Shown in pieces: positions 23,937-33,000 of a stretch of DNA of 64,000 nucleotides. The stretch's first letter is position 1, and every line of letters begins with the position of its first letter. The DNA comes from ZC4RG30 sp035556135. GTDB taxonomy: Bacteria > Pseudomonadota > Gammaproteobacteria > Steroidobacterales > Steroidobacteraceae. A program made the translations under genes and the position numbers. The stretch is from assembly GCA_035556135.1 (NCBI GenBank), contig DATMFO010000003.1, positions 1,674,001 through 1,738,000 of the forward strand. The letters run 5' to 3'. The notes below the pieces were generated by a model. That model was not told the origin of the DNA and made no database searches. It saw nothing but the letters and a program-made list of their open reading frames with translations.

Positions 23937-26252
23937 ATGAGACTTTCGAAAAAACTCCGCAGGCGGATTCTTGCCGGCACAGGAATTGTGCTCGGCGTGG
24001 CCGCGCTGGCATTCGGCATCTGGGTTTTCACGCTCGACCGCCGGGTTTCAACCCAGTTCGAGGGCCGTCGCTGGACCCTGCCTGCGCAGGTGTATGCACA
24101 GCCCACCGAGCTTTATGTGGGCCAGACATTCAGCGCGCAGGCGCTGGAACAGGTGCTCCAGAGGCTGGGCTACCAGCGCGTCGACAAGGCGCAGAAGCCC
24201 GGCAATTACAGCCGCCAGGGCAACCGCATCGACCTGGTCAGCCGCCGCTTCCAGTTTCCGGATGCGGTGCAGGAATCCACTCTGCTCACTGTGCGCGCCA
24301 GTGACAATGGCATCGAGGACATGCGCGATGCGAGGCAGCAGGAAGTGCCGGTGTTCCGGCTTGATCCGCTGCTGATCGGCAGCATCTTTCCCATCCACGG
24401 CGAAGATCGCGTTGTGGTGGCACCGGAGGATGTGCCGCCACTGCTGCCCGCGGCGCTGAAGGTGGTGGAGGACCGCAAGTTCGACACGCACCACGGCGTG
24501 AATCCCACGGCCATCCTGCGCGCCGCATTCGTGAACCTGCGCGCGGGCCAGATAGAACAGGGCGGCTCCACGCTCACCCAGCAGCTGGTGAAGAGTTACT
24601 TCCTCGACAGTCGCCAGACGATGGGACGCAAGATCGAGGAAGCCATCATGGCCGTGCTGCTGGAGATGCGTTTCAGCAAGCAGGACCTGATGAACGCCTA
24701 CATCAACGAGATCTACCTGGGCCAGGATGGCCGCAGGGCCATCCATGGTTTCGGTCTCGCCAGCCAGTTCTATTTCGGCAAGCCGCTGGCCGAGCTGCAG
24801 CTGCACGAAGTGGCGCTGCTGGTTGCCATCGTGCGCGGTCCCTCCTGGTACGAGCCGCGCCGGCGCCCCGAGCGCGCACGCGAGCGGCGCGACCTGGTGC
24901 TGAAGCTGATGGCGGAACACAAGGTGATCAAGCCTGAGGCCGCCAGGGCAGCGGCCAGCCTGCCGCTTGGCCTGGTGGATTCAGGCAGGCAGGCCCGCAG
25001 CTCCTACTATCCGGCTTTTCTCGATCTGGTCCGGCGCACCCTGCGTCGTGACTATCGGGAGGAGGATCTCACCGAGGAAGGCCTGCGGATCTTCTCCACG
25101 CTTGATCCGCTGGTGCAATCCGGGGCGGAAAGCGCCCTGCAGCAGGAGCTCGACCAGATCGACAAGGACCGCAAGACCCGTGCGAAGACGCCGCTGGAAG
25201 GCGTGGTGGTCGTCACCGCGCCGCAGAACGGCGAGGTCATCGCCATGGTCGGCGGACGCCAGCCGGGTTTCGCCGGATTCAATCGCGCGCTGGATGCAAA
25301 GCGTCCGATCGGCTCGCTGGTCAAGCCGGTGAGCTACCTGGCCGCCATCGAGACCGGGCAGTACCACGCCGCCTCGATCCTCCAGGATGTCCCGGTGTCA
25401 GTGAAACTGGCCAACGGCAAGATGTGGGAGCCGAAGAACTTCGACGGCGAGGCGCATGGTCCGGTGCCCATGGTGCGCGCACTGGCCCAGTCGCTGAACC
25501 TGGCAACCATAAACCTGGGGCAGGCGATCGGGCTGTCGAAGGTGGCGGATGAGTTCGTCAAGCTCGGCCTCGGGAAAAGGCCGGCGGAACTTGACTCCCT
25601 GTTGCTGGGTTCCGTCGACCTGTCTCCGCTCGAGGTGGCGCAGCTGTACAACGCATTCGCCAACGGCGGATTCAACACGCCGCTGCGCGCAGTGCGGGCC
25701 GTGGTGGATGCCGCGGGCCAGCCGCTGAAGGCCTTTGCGCTCGAAGTGACCCCGGTGGCCGATCCGGATGCCGTCTACCAGCTCAATCGCATGATGGTGA
25801 GCGTGATCGAGCAAGGCACCGGGCGTCGCGCGCGCGCAGTGATTCCACCGGAGCTGGTGGTGGCGGGCAAATCCGGTACATCCTCCGACAACCGCGACAG
25901 CTGGTTCGCGGGCTTCTCCGGCAGCCATCTGGCCGTGGTCTGGGTCGGACACGATGACAACTCGCCCACCGGGCTCACCGGTTCCTCCGGCGCACTGCCG
26001 GTATGGTCGCGGGTGATGGCCAGGCTCGGAACGACTTCCTGGAGCGCAGCACTGCCCGAGAGTCTCGAAGAACGATGGATCGAGCTCCCCACAGGCCTGG
26101 GGGCGCGCGAGGACTGTGGCGAAACGCCCATCATGGTCGCGCTGCCCAGGGGTACCGAGCTGCCGATGCAGCCGGACTGTGATACCGGTACGCTGGAAGG
26201 CATCGGCGAGAAGGTCAGGAACTGGTGGCGCAGCATCGGCCAGGTGCAATGA
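23937..26252 (+). CDS. mrcB: Penicillin-binding protein 1B (bifunctional class A PBP)
   Basis: A 771-residue inner-membrane peptidoglycan synthase. It has a cytoplasmic basic tail and one transmembrane helix (about 10-31), a UB2H domain (about 65-150), and the GT51 glycosyltransferase (VVEDRKFDTHHGVN with catalytic Glu; QGGSTLTQQLVKSYF; RKIEEAIMAVLLE). The transpeptidase has SLVK with nucleophile Ser460, SLN at 519-521 and KSGTS at about 645. The UB2H domain identifies the PBP1B class, which needs an outer-membrane lipoprotein activator. The next gene, overlapping by ATGA, is a strong candidate for that activator. Confidence 0.95.
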   Translation: MRLSKKLRRRILAGTGIVLGVAALAFGIWVFTLDRRVSTQFEGRRWTLPAQVYAQPTELYVGQTFSAQALEQVLQRLGYQRVDKAQKPGNYSRQGNRIDLVSRRFQFPDAVQESTLLTVRASDNGIEDMRDARQQEVPVFRLDPLLIGSIFPIHGEDRVVVAPEDVPPLLPAALKVVEDRKFDTHHGVNPTAILRAAFVNLRAGQIEQGGSTLTQQLVKSYFLDSRQTMGRKIEEAIMAVLLEMRFSKQDLMNAYINEIYLGQDGRRAIHGFGLASQFYFGKPLAELQLHEVALLVAIVRGPSWYEPRRRPERARERRDLVLKLMAEHKVIKPEAARAAASLPLGLVDSGRQARSSYYPAFLDLVRRTLRRDYREEDLTEEGLRIFSTLDPLVQSGAESALQQELDQIDKDRKTRAKTPLEGVVVVTAPQNGEVIAMVGGRQPGFAGFNRALDAKRPIGSLVKPVSYLAAIETGQYHAASILQDVPVSVKLANGKMWEPKNFDGEAHGPVPMVRALAQSLNLATINLGQAIGLSKVADEFVKLGLGKRPAELDSLLLGSVDLSPLEVAQLYNAFANGGFNTPLRAVRAVVDAAGQPLKAFALEVTPVADPDAVYQLNRMMVSVIEQGTGRRARAVIPPELVVAGKSGTSSDNRDSWFAGFSGSHLAVVWVGHDDNSPTGLTGSSGALPVWSRVMARLGTTSWSAALPESLEERWIELPTGLGAREDCGETPIMVALPRGTELPMQPDCDTGTLEGIGEKVRNWWRSIGQVQ

Positions 26253-26779
26253 GCATTCACGTAACCAGGCGGTTTCGCGTACTCCCGGCGTTGGCCGCCG
26301 TCCTGGCTGTTTCAGCGTGCGTGGTCCAGCCTCCCCAGCGCGTGCCGCCCTCTGGTACACCGGCGCCTCCCGGTGACACCCGCCCACCTCCGTCGCCAGA
26401 CGTCCCCGTGGAGCCGACGCCCGTACCGACGCCCGCTCCAGTAATCCCGGAGCCGGTGCTCAGCGCTGCATCAAGCTCCCTGGTGACGGCAGCGCAGACA
26501 CAGCTGAAGGCGAAGAATTACTCCGCCGCGGCTGCTTCCATCGAGCGGGCGCTGCGCATCGAGCCGGCCAATCCGCTGCTCTGGATCGAGCTGGGCAAGG
26601 TGCGGTACGCGGAGGGCAACCATGTGCAGGCCGAAAACATGGGCCGCAAGGCAGTCTCGCTGTCGAAGGCGCCGCAGGCCAGTTCAACTGGATGGAAGCT
26701 GATCGCCGATTCCCTGCGTGCCAGGGGAAAGACCAGAGAGGCCCAGGAAGCGATGCTGAAGGCTGGGAGCTTTCGCTGA
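26249..26779 (+). CDS. lpoP: TPR lipoprotein, probable PBP1B activator LpoP
   Basis: A 176-residue lipoprotein. It has a signal with lipobox VSAC (Cys24), a proline-rich flexible tether (about 28-72), then tetratricopeptide repeats (AAQTQLKAKNYSAAAASIERALRIEPANPLLWIELGKVRYAEGNHVQAE...). LpoP of Pseudomonas has this same layout, is encoded directly after the PBP1B gene, and replaces LpoB as its activator. The ATGA overlap with mrcB here supports that assignment by context. Protein-level similarity to a proven LpoP was not tested. Confidence 0.8.
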   Translation: MSIHVTRRFRVLPALAAVLAVSACVVQPPQRVPPSGTPAPPGDTRPPPSPDVPVEPTPVPTPAPVIPEPVLSAASSSLVTAAQTQLKAKNYSAAAASIERALRIEPANPLLWIELGKVRYAEGNHVQAENMGRKAVSLSKAPQASSTGWKLIADSLRARGKTREAQEAMLKAGSFR

Positions 26780-26787
26780 AAGCCAGC
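26762..26787 (+). terminator. Hairpin at the end of lpoP
   Basis: GCTG-(GGA)-GCTTTC pairs with GAAAGC-CAGC around loop GCT, overlapping the lpoP stop. There is no clear T run. It lies in the 19-base space between converging genes, so it may be part of a bidirectional terminator. Confidence 0.3.
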
Positions 26788-26798
26788 GTGCGGCGGCG

Positions 26799-27203
26799 CT
26801 ACCACGACTCGAAGCAGTCATAGTTGCGCTGCCTGTGGATGCACCCGTCACGGCATTCGAAGAACATGGCGAAATGCGCGCGCATCTCACTGCCCGCGGG
26901 CAGGGTCGCGAGCGCAATGGCCAGCACACCCGTCCATCGGGCTTCGATGGCGACCGTGTTCCCCTGCACCACCTCACTCACGATCTCGAAGTGCTGGGAA
27001 GACAGGACTTTCCTGCCCTGAATCGATCGCGCCAGCAGGGTCGCCAGGTCGCTGGTCTGGCCGGCCGGATTGAGCCGGTTGGGAAATTCGGTCTGGACGG
27101 CGTCCGGCGTGAAGAAACGCGCCAGATCCTCTCCGACCGCCCCAGCCTGCAGGGCGGCAAGGTAGTTCCTGACTACATCGATGGCAGCGCGTTCCCCTTT
27201 CAC
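26799..27203 (-). CDS. SnoaL/NTF2-like family protein
   Basis: A 134-residue alpha+beta-barrel protein. The N-terminal helix AAIDVVRNYLAALQAG, then FFTPDAVQTEFPNRL, VQGNTVAIEARWTGVL and a closing strand MRAHFAMFFECRDGCIHRQRNYDCFE give the SnoaL-like pattern. Members are polyketide cyclases, limonene-epoxide hydrolases or simple binding proteins, and no catalytic set can be assigned here. Its ATG overlaps the SDR stop (ATGA), so it is the second gene of a two-gene operon. Confidence 0.85.
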   Translation of the reverse strand: MKGERAAIDVVRNYLAALQAGAVGEDLARFFTPDAVQTEFPNRLNPAGQTSDLATLLARSIQGRKVLSSQHFEIVSEVVQGNTVAIEARWTGVLAIALATLPAGSEMRAHFAMFFECRDGCIHRQRNYDCFESW

Positions 27204-27871
27204 CAGGGCAGCTCCTTGCCCAAGTAGTCGAAGAAACGCCCACTGTCCTGCCGCTTCGCGCCACTGGCGAGCCGCCAGATTCCGCGCGCCGACTCGGCAA
27301 CCGGCACGGTGGCCTGCGGCCCACCCATGTCCGTCTGCGCCCAGCCCGGATGAACCACCACGCTGGTCAGCCAGTCATGATCGCGCGCCAGGCTGCGGCT
27401 GATCATGTTGAGCGCCGCCTTGGATGAGCGGTACGCGTAGTAGCTGCCGGAAGTGTTGTCCGCGATCGAGCCCATCTTGCTCGTCACATGGATCACCCGT
27501 GGCTGGCTGGACTTGCGCAGCGACGGCAGCAACGCCTGGGTGATCGCGAACGGCGCCACGGTGTTGACCGCGAAGGAGTCCATGAAATCCTCGCGCCGGG
27601 CGGTCTCGCGCAGGATGCCGGCATTGTTGACCAGTACATCCACGGCGGCGGATTCGCGCACTGCCCCGGCGATGAGCGCAGGGGCGCCCGGATCCAGCAG
27701 GTCGGCAGCGAGTGTCTTCAACCGGTCGCCGCCTGCTGCCTGCAGCGCAGCGAGACCGGCAGAATCCTGCGGCCGTCGCGCCACGGCCACCACCTGATGC
27801 CCGGCCTCCAGCGCAAGGCGCACCAGCTCCAGCCCGATGCCGCGCGATGTGCCCGTGACCACCACATGCAT
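27200..27871 (-). CDS. Short-chain dehydrogenase/reductase
   Basis: A 223-residue classical SDR. It has the NAD(P)-binding TGTSRGIG (residues 6-13), VLVNNAGI, and the catalytic Ser-Tyr-Lys (SKMGSIADN..., YAYRSSKAALN) followed by VHPGWAQTDMGG. The start at 27871 begins exactly at the first beta strand and has GAGGAGGAT at good spacing; the frame continues upstream to 27931 without family similarity. It resembles carbonyl/sepiapterin-reductase-type SDRs. The substrate is unknown. It is translationally coupled to the SnoaL-like protein. Confidence 0.9.
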   Translation of the reverse strand: MHVVVTGTSRGIGLELVRLALEAGHQVVAVARRPQDSAGLAALQAAGGDRLKTLAADLLDPGAPALIAGAVRESAAVDVLVNNAGILRETARREDFMDSFAVNTVAPFAITQALLPSLRKSSQPRVIHVTSKMGSIADNTSGSYYAYRSSKAALNMISRSLARDHDWLTSVVVHPGWAQTDMGGPQATVPVAESARGIWRLASGAKRQDSGRFFDYLGKELPW

Positions 27872-27906
27872 ATGCCGATCCTCCTCGGGAGCCTCACCCC
27901 CCGCGC

Positions 27907-27912
27907 TATAAT
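27907..27912 (+). promoter_or_regulatory. Consensus -10 box before the nucleotidyltransferase module
   Basis: TATAAT at 27907-27912, 30 bases before the first ATG of the two-gene module. No good -35 is seen at 16-18 bases, so only the -10 is claimed. Confidence 0.4.
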
Positions 27913-27941
27913 GGAATAGTTGCCAGGACAAAATCTCCTAG

Positions 27942-28145
27942 ATGCCATCTGTCGACAGGACCCAGGTCATCCTTCATCGCTCCCCTGCCAAGGCCGATGA
28001 CGGGGGCTATATGCCAGGCACCCCCGAAGACCGCATCCTGCAGGTCTGGGAGCTGACCAGGGAATCGTGGGCGTTCTTCCGGGCGGGCGATGCTGAACGA
28101 CGATTACAAAGAGATGTTGCAGTGCTTGTCCGGGGAGAACGTTAA
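27942..28145 (+). CDS. Small partner protein of nucleotidyltransferase module
   Basis: A 67-residue protein: variable N-terminus, then TPEDRILQVWELTRESWAFFRAGDAERRLQRDVAVLVR. This RL/W...RLQR pattern resembles small proteins I know as upstream neighbours of MNT/DUF6036-type nucleotidyltransferases. The gene overlaps the nucleotidyltransferase start by 56 bases in another frame, and a TATAAT box lies 30 bases upstream. A toxin-antitoxin or defence role is only an inference from the pairing. No ribosome binding site is obvious, so the start could be the internal ATG at 28011. Confidence 0.55.
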   Translation: MPSVDRTQVILHRSPAKADDGGYMPGTPEDRILQVWELTRESWAFFRAGDAERRLQRDVAVLVRGER

Positions 28146-28545
28146 GTTCCTCCTGGTCGGTGCTTACGCCGTTGCGGCGTACGGTTTTCCCCGCGCGACC
28201 AAGGACATCGACATCCTGGTTCGCCCCACCCGTGATAATGCTTCCAGCCTCATGAGGGCGCTGGCGCGCTTCGGTGCACCGCTTGATGGTGTTTCGACGG
28301 AGGACTTCTCAACCGAGGGCGTCGTTTTCCAGATTGGCAACAGCCCCAGGCGCATCGATATTCTCACTCGCATCAGCGGAGTGGAGTTCCAGCACGCGTA
28401 TGAACGACGGCGAGTCATCGTGCTGGAAGGGGTCGAAGTGCCGGTCATCTCGCTCGAGGACTTGATCACCAACAAACGCGCCACGGGTCGCACGCAGGAC
28501 CTGGCCGACGCGGAGAGGCTGGAGTCGATTCGGCCAGGCGAATGA
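28090..28545 (+). CDS. MNT/DUF6036-like nucleotidyltransferase
   Basis: A 151-residue minimal nucleotidyltransferase. The core motif VGAYAVAAYGFPRATKDIDILVRPT (about 22-46) gives the G-G/S and DxD (Asp-Ile-Asp) metal site. The segment PRRIDILTRI carries a likely third acidic residue, and VPVISLEDLITNKRATGRTQDLADAERL at the end is the conserved helix of this family. Relatives occur in AbiEii/MenT- and HEPN-MNT-type toxin-antitoxin systems, but many are uncharacterised chromosomal genes. It is paired with the overlapping small gene upstream. Convergent gltD follows after 73 bases. Confidence 0.8.
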   Translation: MLNDDYKEMLQCLSGENVKFLLVGAYAVAAYGFPRATKDIDILVRPTRDNASSLMRALARFGAPLDGVSTEDFSTEGVVFQIGNSPRRIDILTRISGVEFQHAYERRRVIVLEGVEVPVISLEDLITNKRATGRTQDLADAERLESIRPGE

Positions 28546-28550
28546 GGTAC

Positions 28551-28566
28551 GCCGGCTCGCGCCGGC
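28551..28566. repeat. GCCGGC-TCGC-GCCGGC inverted repeat between convergent genes
   Basis: Two GCCGGC hexamers flank TCGC just after the nucleotidyltransferase stop. This is the only hairpin-like element in the 73-base gap before gltD and may help terminate either gene. No T run follows. Confidence 0.3.
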
Positions 28567-28618
28567 TGATTCAGCCACTTGCCGGCAGGGAGATCGTCGC
28601 TGAACCGCCGCCGCAGCG

Positions 28619-30040
28619 TCAGCTCAGTCCCAGATACCCCAGGATGCCCTTGGCCGCCTCGCGACCCTCGAACACCGCCGTCACCACCAGATCCGACCCG
28701 CGCACCATGTCACCGCCGGCAAACACCTTGGGATTGGTGGTCTGGAACGGCGTCACCCGGTCCGCGGTCACGCGCACCCGGCCATTGCCGTGCAGCTTGA
28801 TCTCATGCGCATCGAACCACTGCGCCGGGCTGGGCTGGAAGCCGAAGGCAATCACCACCGCATCGGCGGGAATCACCTGCTCGGTGCCCGGCACGTTCTC
28901 GGCCACGCGGCGGCCACGCGCATCGGGCTTGCCCAGCCGCGTCTCCACCACCTTCACGCCCTCGACCTTGCCGTTGCCGATGATCTCGACAGGCTGGCGA
29001 TTGAACAGGAAGGTCACGCCCTCCTCGACGCTGTTCTTGTAGTCACGGCGCGAGCCCGGCATGTTGTCGGCATCACGACGATAGGTGCAGGTCACCGAAG
29101 CCGCGCCCTGGCGGATGGCGGTGCGGTTGCAGTCCATGCCGGTGTCGCCACCGCCCAGCACCACCACGCGCTTGCCCTTCAGGTCGACGAAATCCTCGCC
29201 GCCCGGCAGGCCCAGCTCATGGTTGATGTTCGACACCAGGTAGGGCAGCGCCTCATGCACGCCCGGCAGGTTCTCGCCCGGGAAATTGCCCTTCACGTAG
29301 CTGTAGGTGCCCATGCCGAGGAACACGGCATCGTATTCGGCCAGCAGCTGCTCGAACGAGATGTCCTTGCCCACCTCGACGCCGAGGCGGAACTCCACGC
29401 CCATGCCCTCCATCACCTCGCGGCGGTTCTCCACCACTTCCTTCTCGAGCTTGAAGGGCGGGATGCCGAAGGTGAGCAGGCCGCCGATGCGCGGATACTT
29501 GTCGAACACCACCGCCTTCACGCCATTGCGCACCAGGATGTCGGCGCAGCCCAGGCCCGCAGGCCCCGCGCCCACCACGGCCACGCGCTTGCCGGTGTCG
29601 GTGACATTCGAAAGGTCCGGCCGCCAGCCGGCCTTGAAGGCCTCGTCGCTGATGTATTTCTCGATGGCGCCGATAGTCACGGCGCCCAGCCCGTCATTGA
29701 GCGTGCAGGCGCCCTCGCAGAGCCGGTCCTGCGGGCAGATGCGCCCGCACATCTCCGGCAGCGAGTTGGTCTGGTGCGAAAGCTCGGCGGCCTCGAACAG
29801 CTTGCCCTCGTTGATCAGCTTCAGCCAGTTCGGGATGTAGTTGTGCACCGGGCACTTCCACTCGCAGAACGGGTTGCCGCAGGCGAGGCAGCGCCCGGCC
29901 TGCTGCGCCGAGCCATTCGCGTCGAACTGCGTGTAGATCTCGCGGAACTCGCTCTTGCGCACCTCGATGGGCAGCTTCTCCGGATCGTGCCGGGGAATGT
30001 CGAGGAACTGCAGATTCTTGTCGGTCTTCGCGCCAGCCAT
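28619..30040 (-). CDS. gltD: Glutamate synthase [NADPH] small subunit
   Basis: A 473-residue NADPH-oxidising subunit of GOGAT. The N-terminus has two [4Fe-4S] cysteine clusters (C51-x2-C54-x4-C59-x3-C63, and CGRICPQDRLCEGAC at about 97-111). FAD- and NADPH-binding Rossmann motifs follow: VAVVGAGPAGLGCADIL and VVVLGGGDTGMDC. Electrons pass from here to the FMN and 3Fe-4S centre of GltB. It starts 3 bases after the gltB stop, a typical gltBD operon. Confidence 0.97.
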   Translation of the reverse strand: MAGAKTDKNLQFLDIPRHDPEKLPIEVRKSEFREIYTQFDANGSAQQAGRCLACGNPFCEWKCPVHNYIPNWLKLINEGKLFEAAELSHQTNSLPEMCGRICPQDRLCEGACTLNDGLGAVTIGAIEKYISDEAFKAGWRPDLSNVTDTGKRVAVVGAGPAGLGCADILVRNGVKAVVFDKYPRIGGLLTFGIPPFKLEKEVVENRREVMEGMGVEFRLGVEVGKDISFEQLLAEYDAVFLGMGTYSYVKGNFPGENLPGVHEALPYLVSNINHELGLPGGEDFVDLKGKRVVVLGGGDTGMDCNRTAIRQGAASVTCTYRRDADNMPGSRRDYKNSVEEGVTFLFNRQPVEIIGNGKVEGVKVVETRLGKPDARGRRVAENVPGTEQVIPADAVVIAFGFQPSPAQWFDAHEIKLHGNGRVRVTADRVTPFQTTNPKVFAGGDMVRGSDLVVTAVFEGREAAKGILGYLGLS

Positions 30041-30043
30041 GTC

Positions 30044-33000
30044 TTAAGCCGCCCTGCTCAAATTCTCGATCAGCGAATCCAGCGAAGCCGCCTTGGGCTT
30101 CACCAGCCAGAAGCGGCTCAGGTAGGTGCGGAAGTCCTTGAGGATCTCCGCGCCCCACACGCTGCCGGTCTCGGCCACGTGCCGCTCGATCAGGTGCTGC
30201 AGGTGCAGCGCCTGGGTCTGCATCACCTCGACGTTGAGGCGATGGATGTCGATCAGCTCGTGGTTGTAACGATCCACGAAGCTGCGGTCGAGGTCGAGCA
30301 CATAGGCGAAGCCGCCCGTGAAGCCCGCGCCGAAGTTGTAGCCCGTGGGTCCCAGCACGCACACCACGCCGCCTGTCATGTACTCGCAGCAGTGGTCGCC
30401 CGCGCCCTCCACCACGGCAACGGCGCCGGAGTTGCGCACCGCGAAGCGCTCGCCCACCTGGCCGGCCGCGAACAGCTCGCCGCCCGTTGCACCATACAGG
30501 CAGGTGTTGCCCATGATCACGGTATCGCGCGCCACGAACCCGGCGTCGCGGTGAGGCTTCAGCACCAGCTTGCCCGAGGCCATGCCCTTGCCGACGTAGT
30601 CGTTGGCATCGCCCTCGAGGATCATGTTGAGCCCGCCGGCATTCCACACGCCGAAGCTCTGGCCGGCCGAGCCGGTGAGCCGCACGGTGACCGGTGCATC
30701 CTGCATGCCGTAGTTGCCCCAGCGGCGGGCAATCTCGCCCGACACGCGCGCACCGATCGAACGGTTGTAGTTCTTCACCTCGTAATGCCACTCGCCGCCC
30801 TTGCGGCTGGCGATGGCGTCCTGCATGTCGACCACCATCTGCTCGGCCAGCTGGCCCTTGTCGAAGGGCGGGTTGCAGCCCTGCGTACAGAACTGCGGCC
30901 CGTCCTGCGCCAGCCCGTCCACCGACAGCAGCGGCGTGAGGTCGAGGCGGCGCTGCCGCTCGGTCTGGCCCTTCGCCGGCTCCAGGAACTGCGTCTGGCC
31001 GATCAGCTCGGCCACGCTGCGCACGCCCAGCGAGGCCAGGATCCCGCGCACCTCGCGCGCCACGAAGCGGAAATAGTTGATCACCATCTCCGGCATGCCG
31101 AGGAAGTACTTCTCGCGCAGCACCTCATGCTGCGTGGCCACGCCGGTGGCGCAGTTGTTCAGGTGGCAGATGCGCAGGTACTTGCAGCCCAGCGCCACCA
31201 TGGGCGCCGTGCCGAAGCCGAAGCTCTCCGCACCCAGCACCGCAGCCTTCACCACGTCGAGGCCCGTCTTCAGGCCGCCGTCCGCCTGCACGCGCACCTT
31301 GTGGCGCATGTCGTTGCGGCGCAGGGTCTGGTGCGTCTCGGCCAGCCCCAGCTCGAAGGGCGAGCCGGCGTACTTGATCGAGGTGATGGGGCTCGCGCCC
31401 GTGCCACCGTCATAGCCGGAGATGGTGATGAGGTCGGCATAAGCCTTGGCCACGCCGGCCGCAATCGTGCCCACGCCCGGCTCGGCCACCAGCTTCACCG
31501 ACACCAGCGCCTGCGGATTCACCTGCTTCAGGTCGAAGATCAGCTGCGCGAGGTCTTCGATGGAATAGATGTCATGGTGCGGCGGCGGGGAAATCAGGCC
31601 CACGCCCGGCCGCGCGAAGCGCAGCTTGGCAATGGTCTCGTTCACCTTGTCGCCGGGCAGCTGGCCGCCCTCGCCGGGCTTGGCGCCCTGCGCCACCTTG
31701 ATCTGAAGCACCTCGGCATTCACCAGGTAGTGCGGCGTCACGCCAAAGCGCCCGGAGGCGATCTGCTTGATCTTGGAGTTCTTCTCCGTGCCGTAGCGGG
31801 CGATGTCCTCGCCGCCCTCGCCGGAGTTCGAGCGCGCGCCCAGCCGGTTCATCGCGATGGCCAGCGCCTCGTGCGCCTCGGGCGACAGCGCGCCCAGCGA
31901 CATGCCCGCCGAGTCGAAGCGCGACAGGATGGCCTCCTCGGACTCCACCTCGTCGATGGAAATGGGCTCGCCCGCCGGCTTCAGCTGCAGCAGGTCGCGC
32001 AGCGTCGAGGCCGGCCGCTCGTTCACCAGTTTCGCATAGGCCTGGTACTGCCCGTAATCACCCGTGTTCACCGCCGCCTGCAGCGTGGCGATCACGTCCG
32101 GGTTGTACATGTGGTACTCGCCGCCGTGCACGTACTTGAGCAGGCCGCCATGTTCCACCGTGAGCACGTCGTTCCAGGCGCGCCTGGCCAGCCGCTGCTG
32201 GTCGGACTGCAGGTCCTCGAAGTTCGCGCCCTTGATGCGGCTCTGCGTGCCCCTGAAGCACAGCTCCACCACATCCGGCCCCAGGCCGATGATCTCGAAC
32301 AGCTGCCCGCTGCGATAGCTGGCGATGGTCGAGATGCCCATCTTCGAGATGATCTTCAGGAGGCCCTTGCAGATGGCCTTGCGGTAGCGCCGGCCCAACT
32401 CGATGCGCTCGCCGGTTTCCATGGCCACCGGCCCCTTCTTCATCATGTCGTACAGCGACTGGTACGCCATGTAGGGATAGACGGCCGTGGCGCCATAGCC
32501 GATCAGGCAGGCGAAATGATGCGGATCGCGCGCCGTGCCGGTCTCCACCAGCAGGTTGCAGCGGCAGCGCAGGCCCAGCTGCACCAGGTGGTGGTGGATG
32601 GCGCCCGTGGCCAGCAGCGCATGCACGGGGATCTTCTCGCGCACCAGGTAGCGGTCGGAGATGAGCAGCACCACGCAGCCGTCGCGCACTGCGGCCTCGG
32701 CCTCGCGGCACAGGCGCTGCAGCGCCGCCTGCAGCCCCTCGGCCGGGTCGTACTGCAGGTCGATGAAGGCATTGGGCACGCCCTGCTCGGCCATCGCGAT
32801 GATCTGCCGGAGCTTGCGCTGCGAGAGCACAGGCGAGTTCAGCACGATCTGGTTGGCGTGCGAGGCCTGCGGCTGGAACACATTGCATTCCGGCCCGATC
32901 TCGGTCTGCAGCGACATCACGATGGTCTCGCGCAGCGGATCGATCGGCGGGTTGGTCACCTGCGCGAACTGCTGGCGGAAATAGTCGTAGAGGCTGCGCG

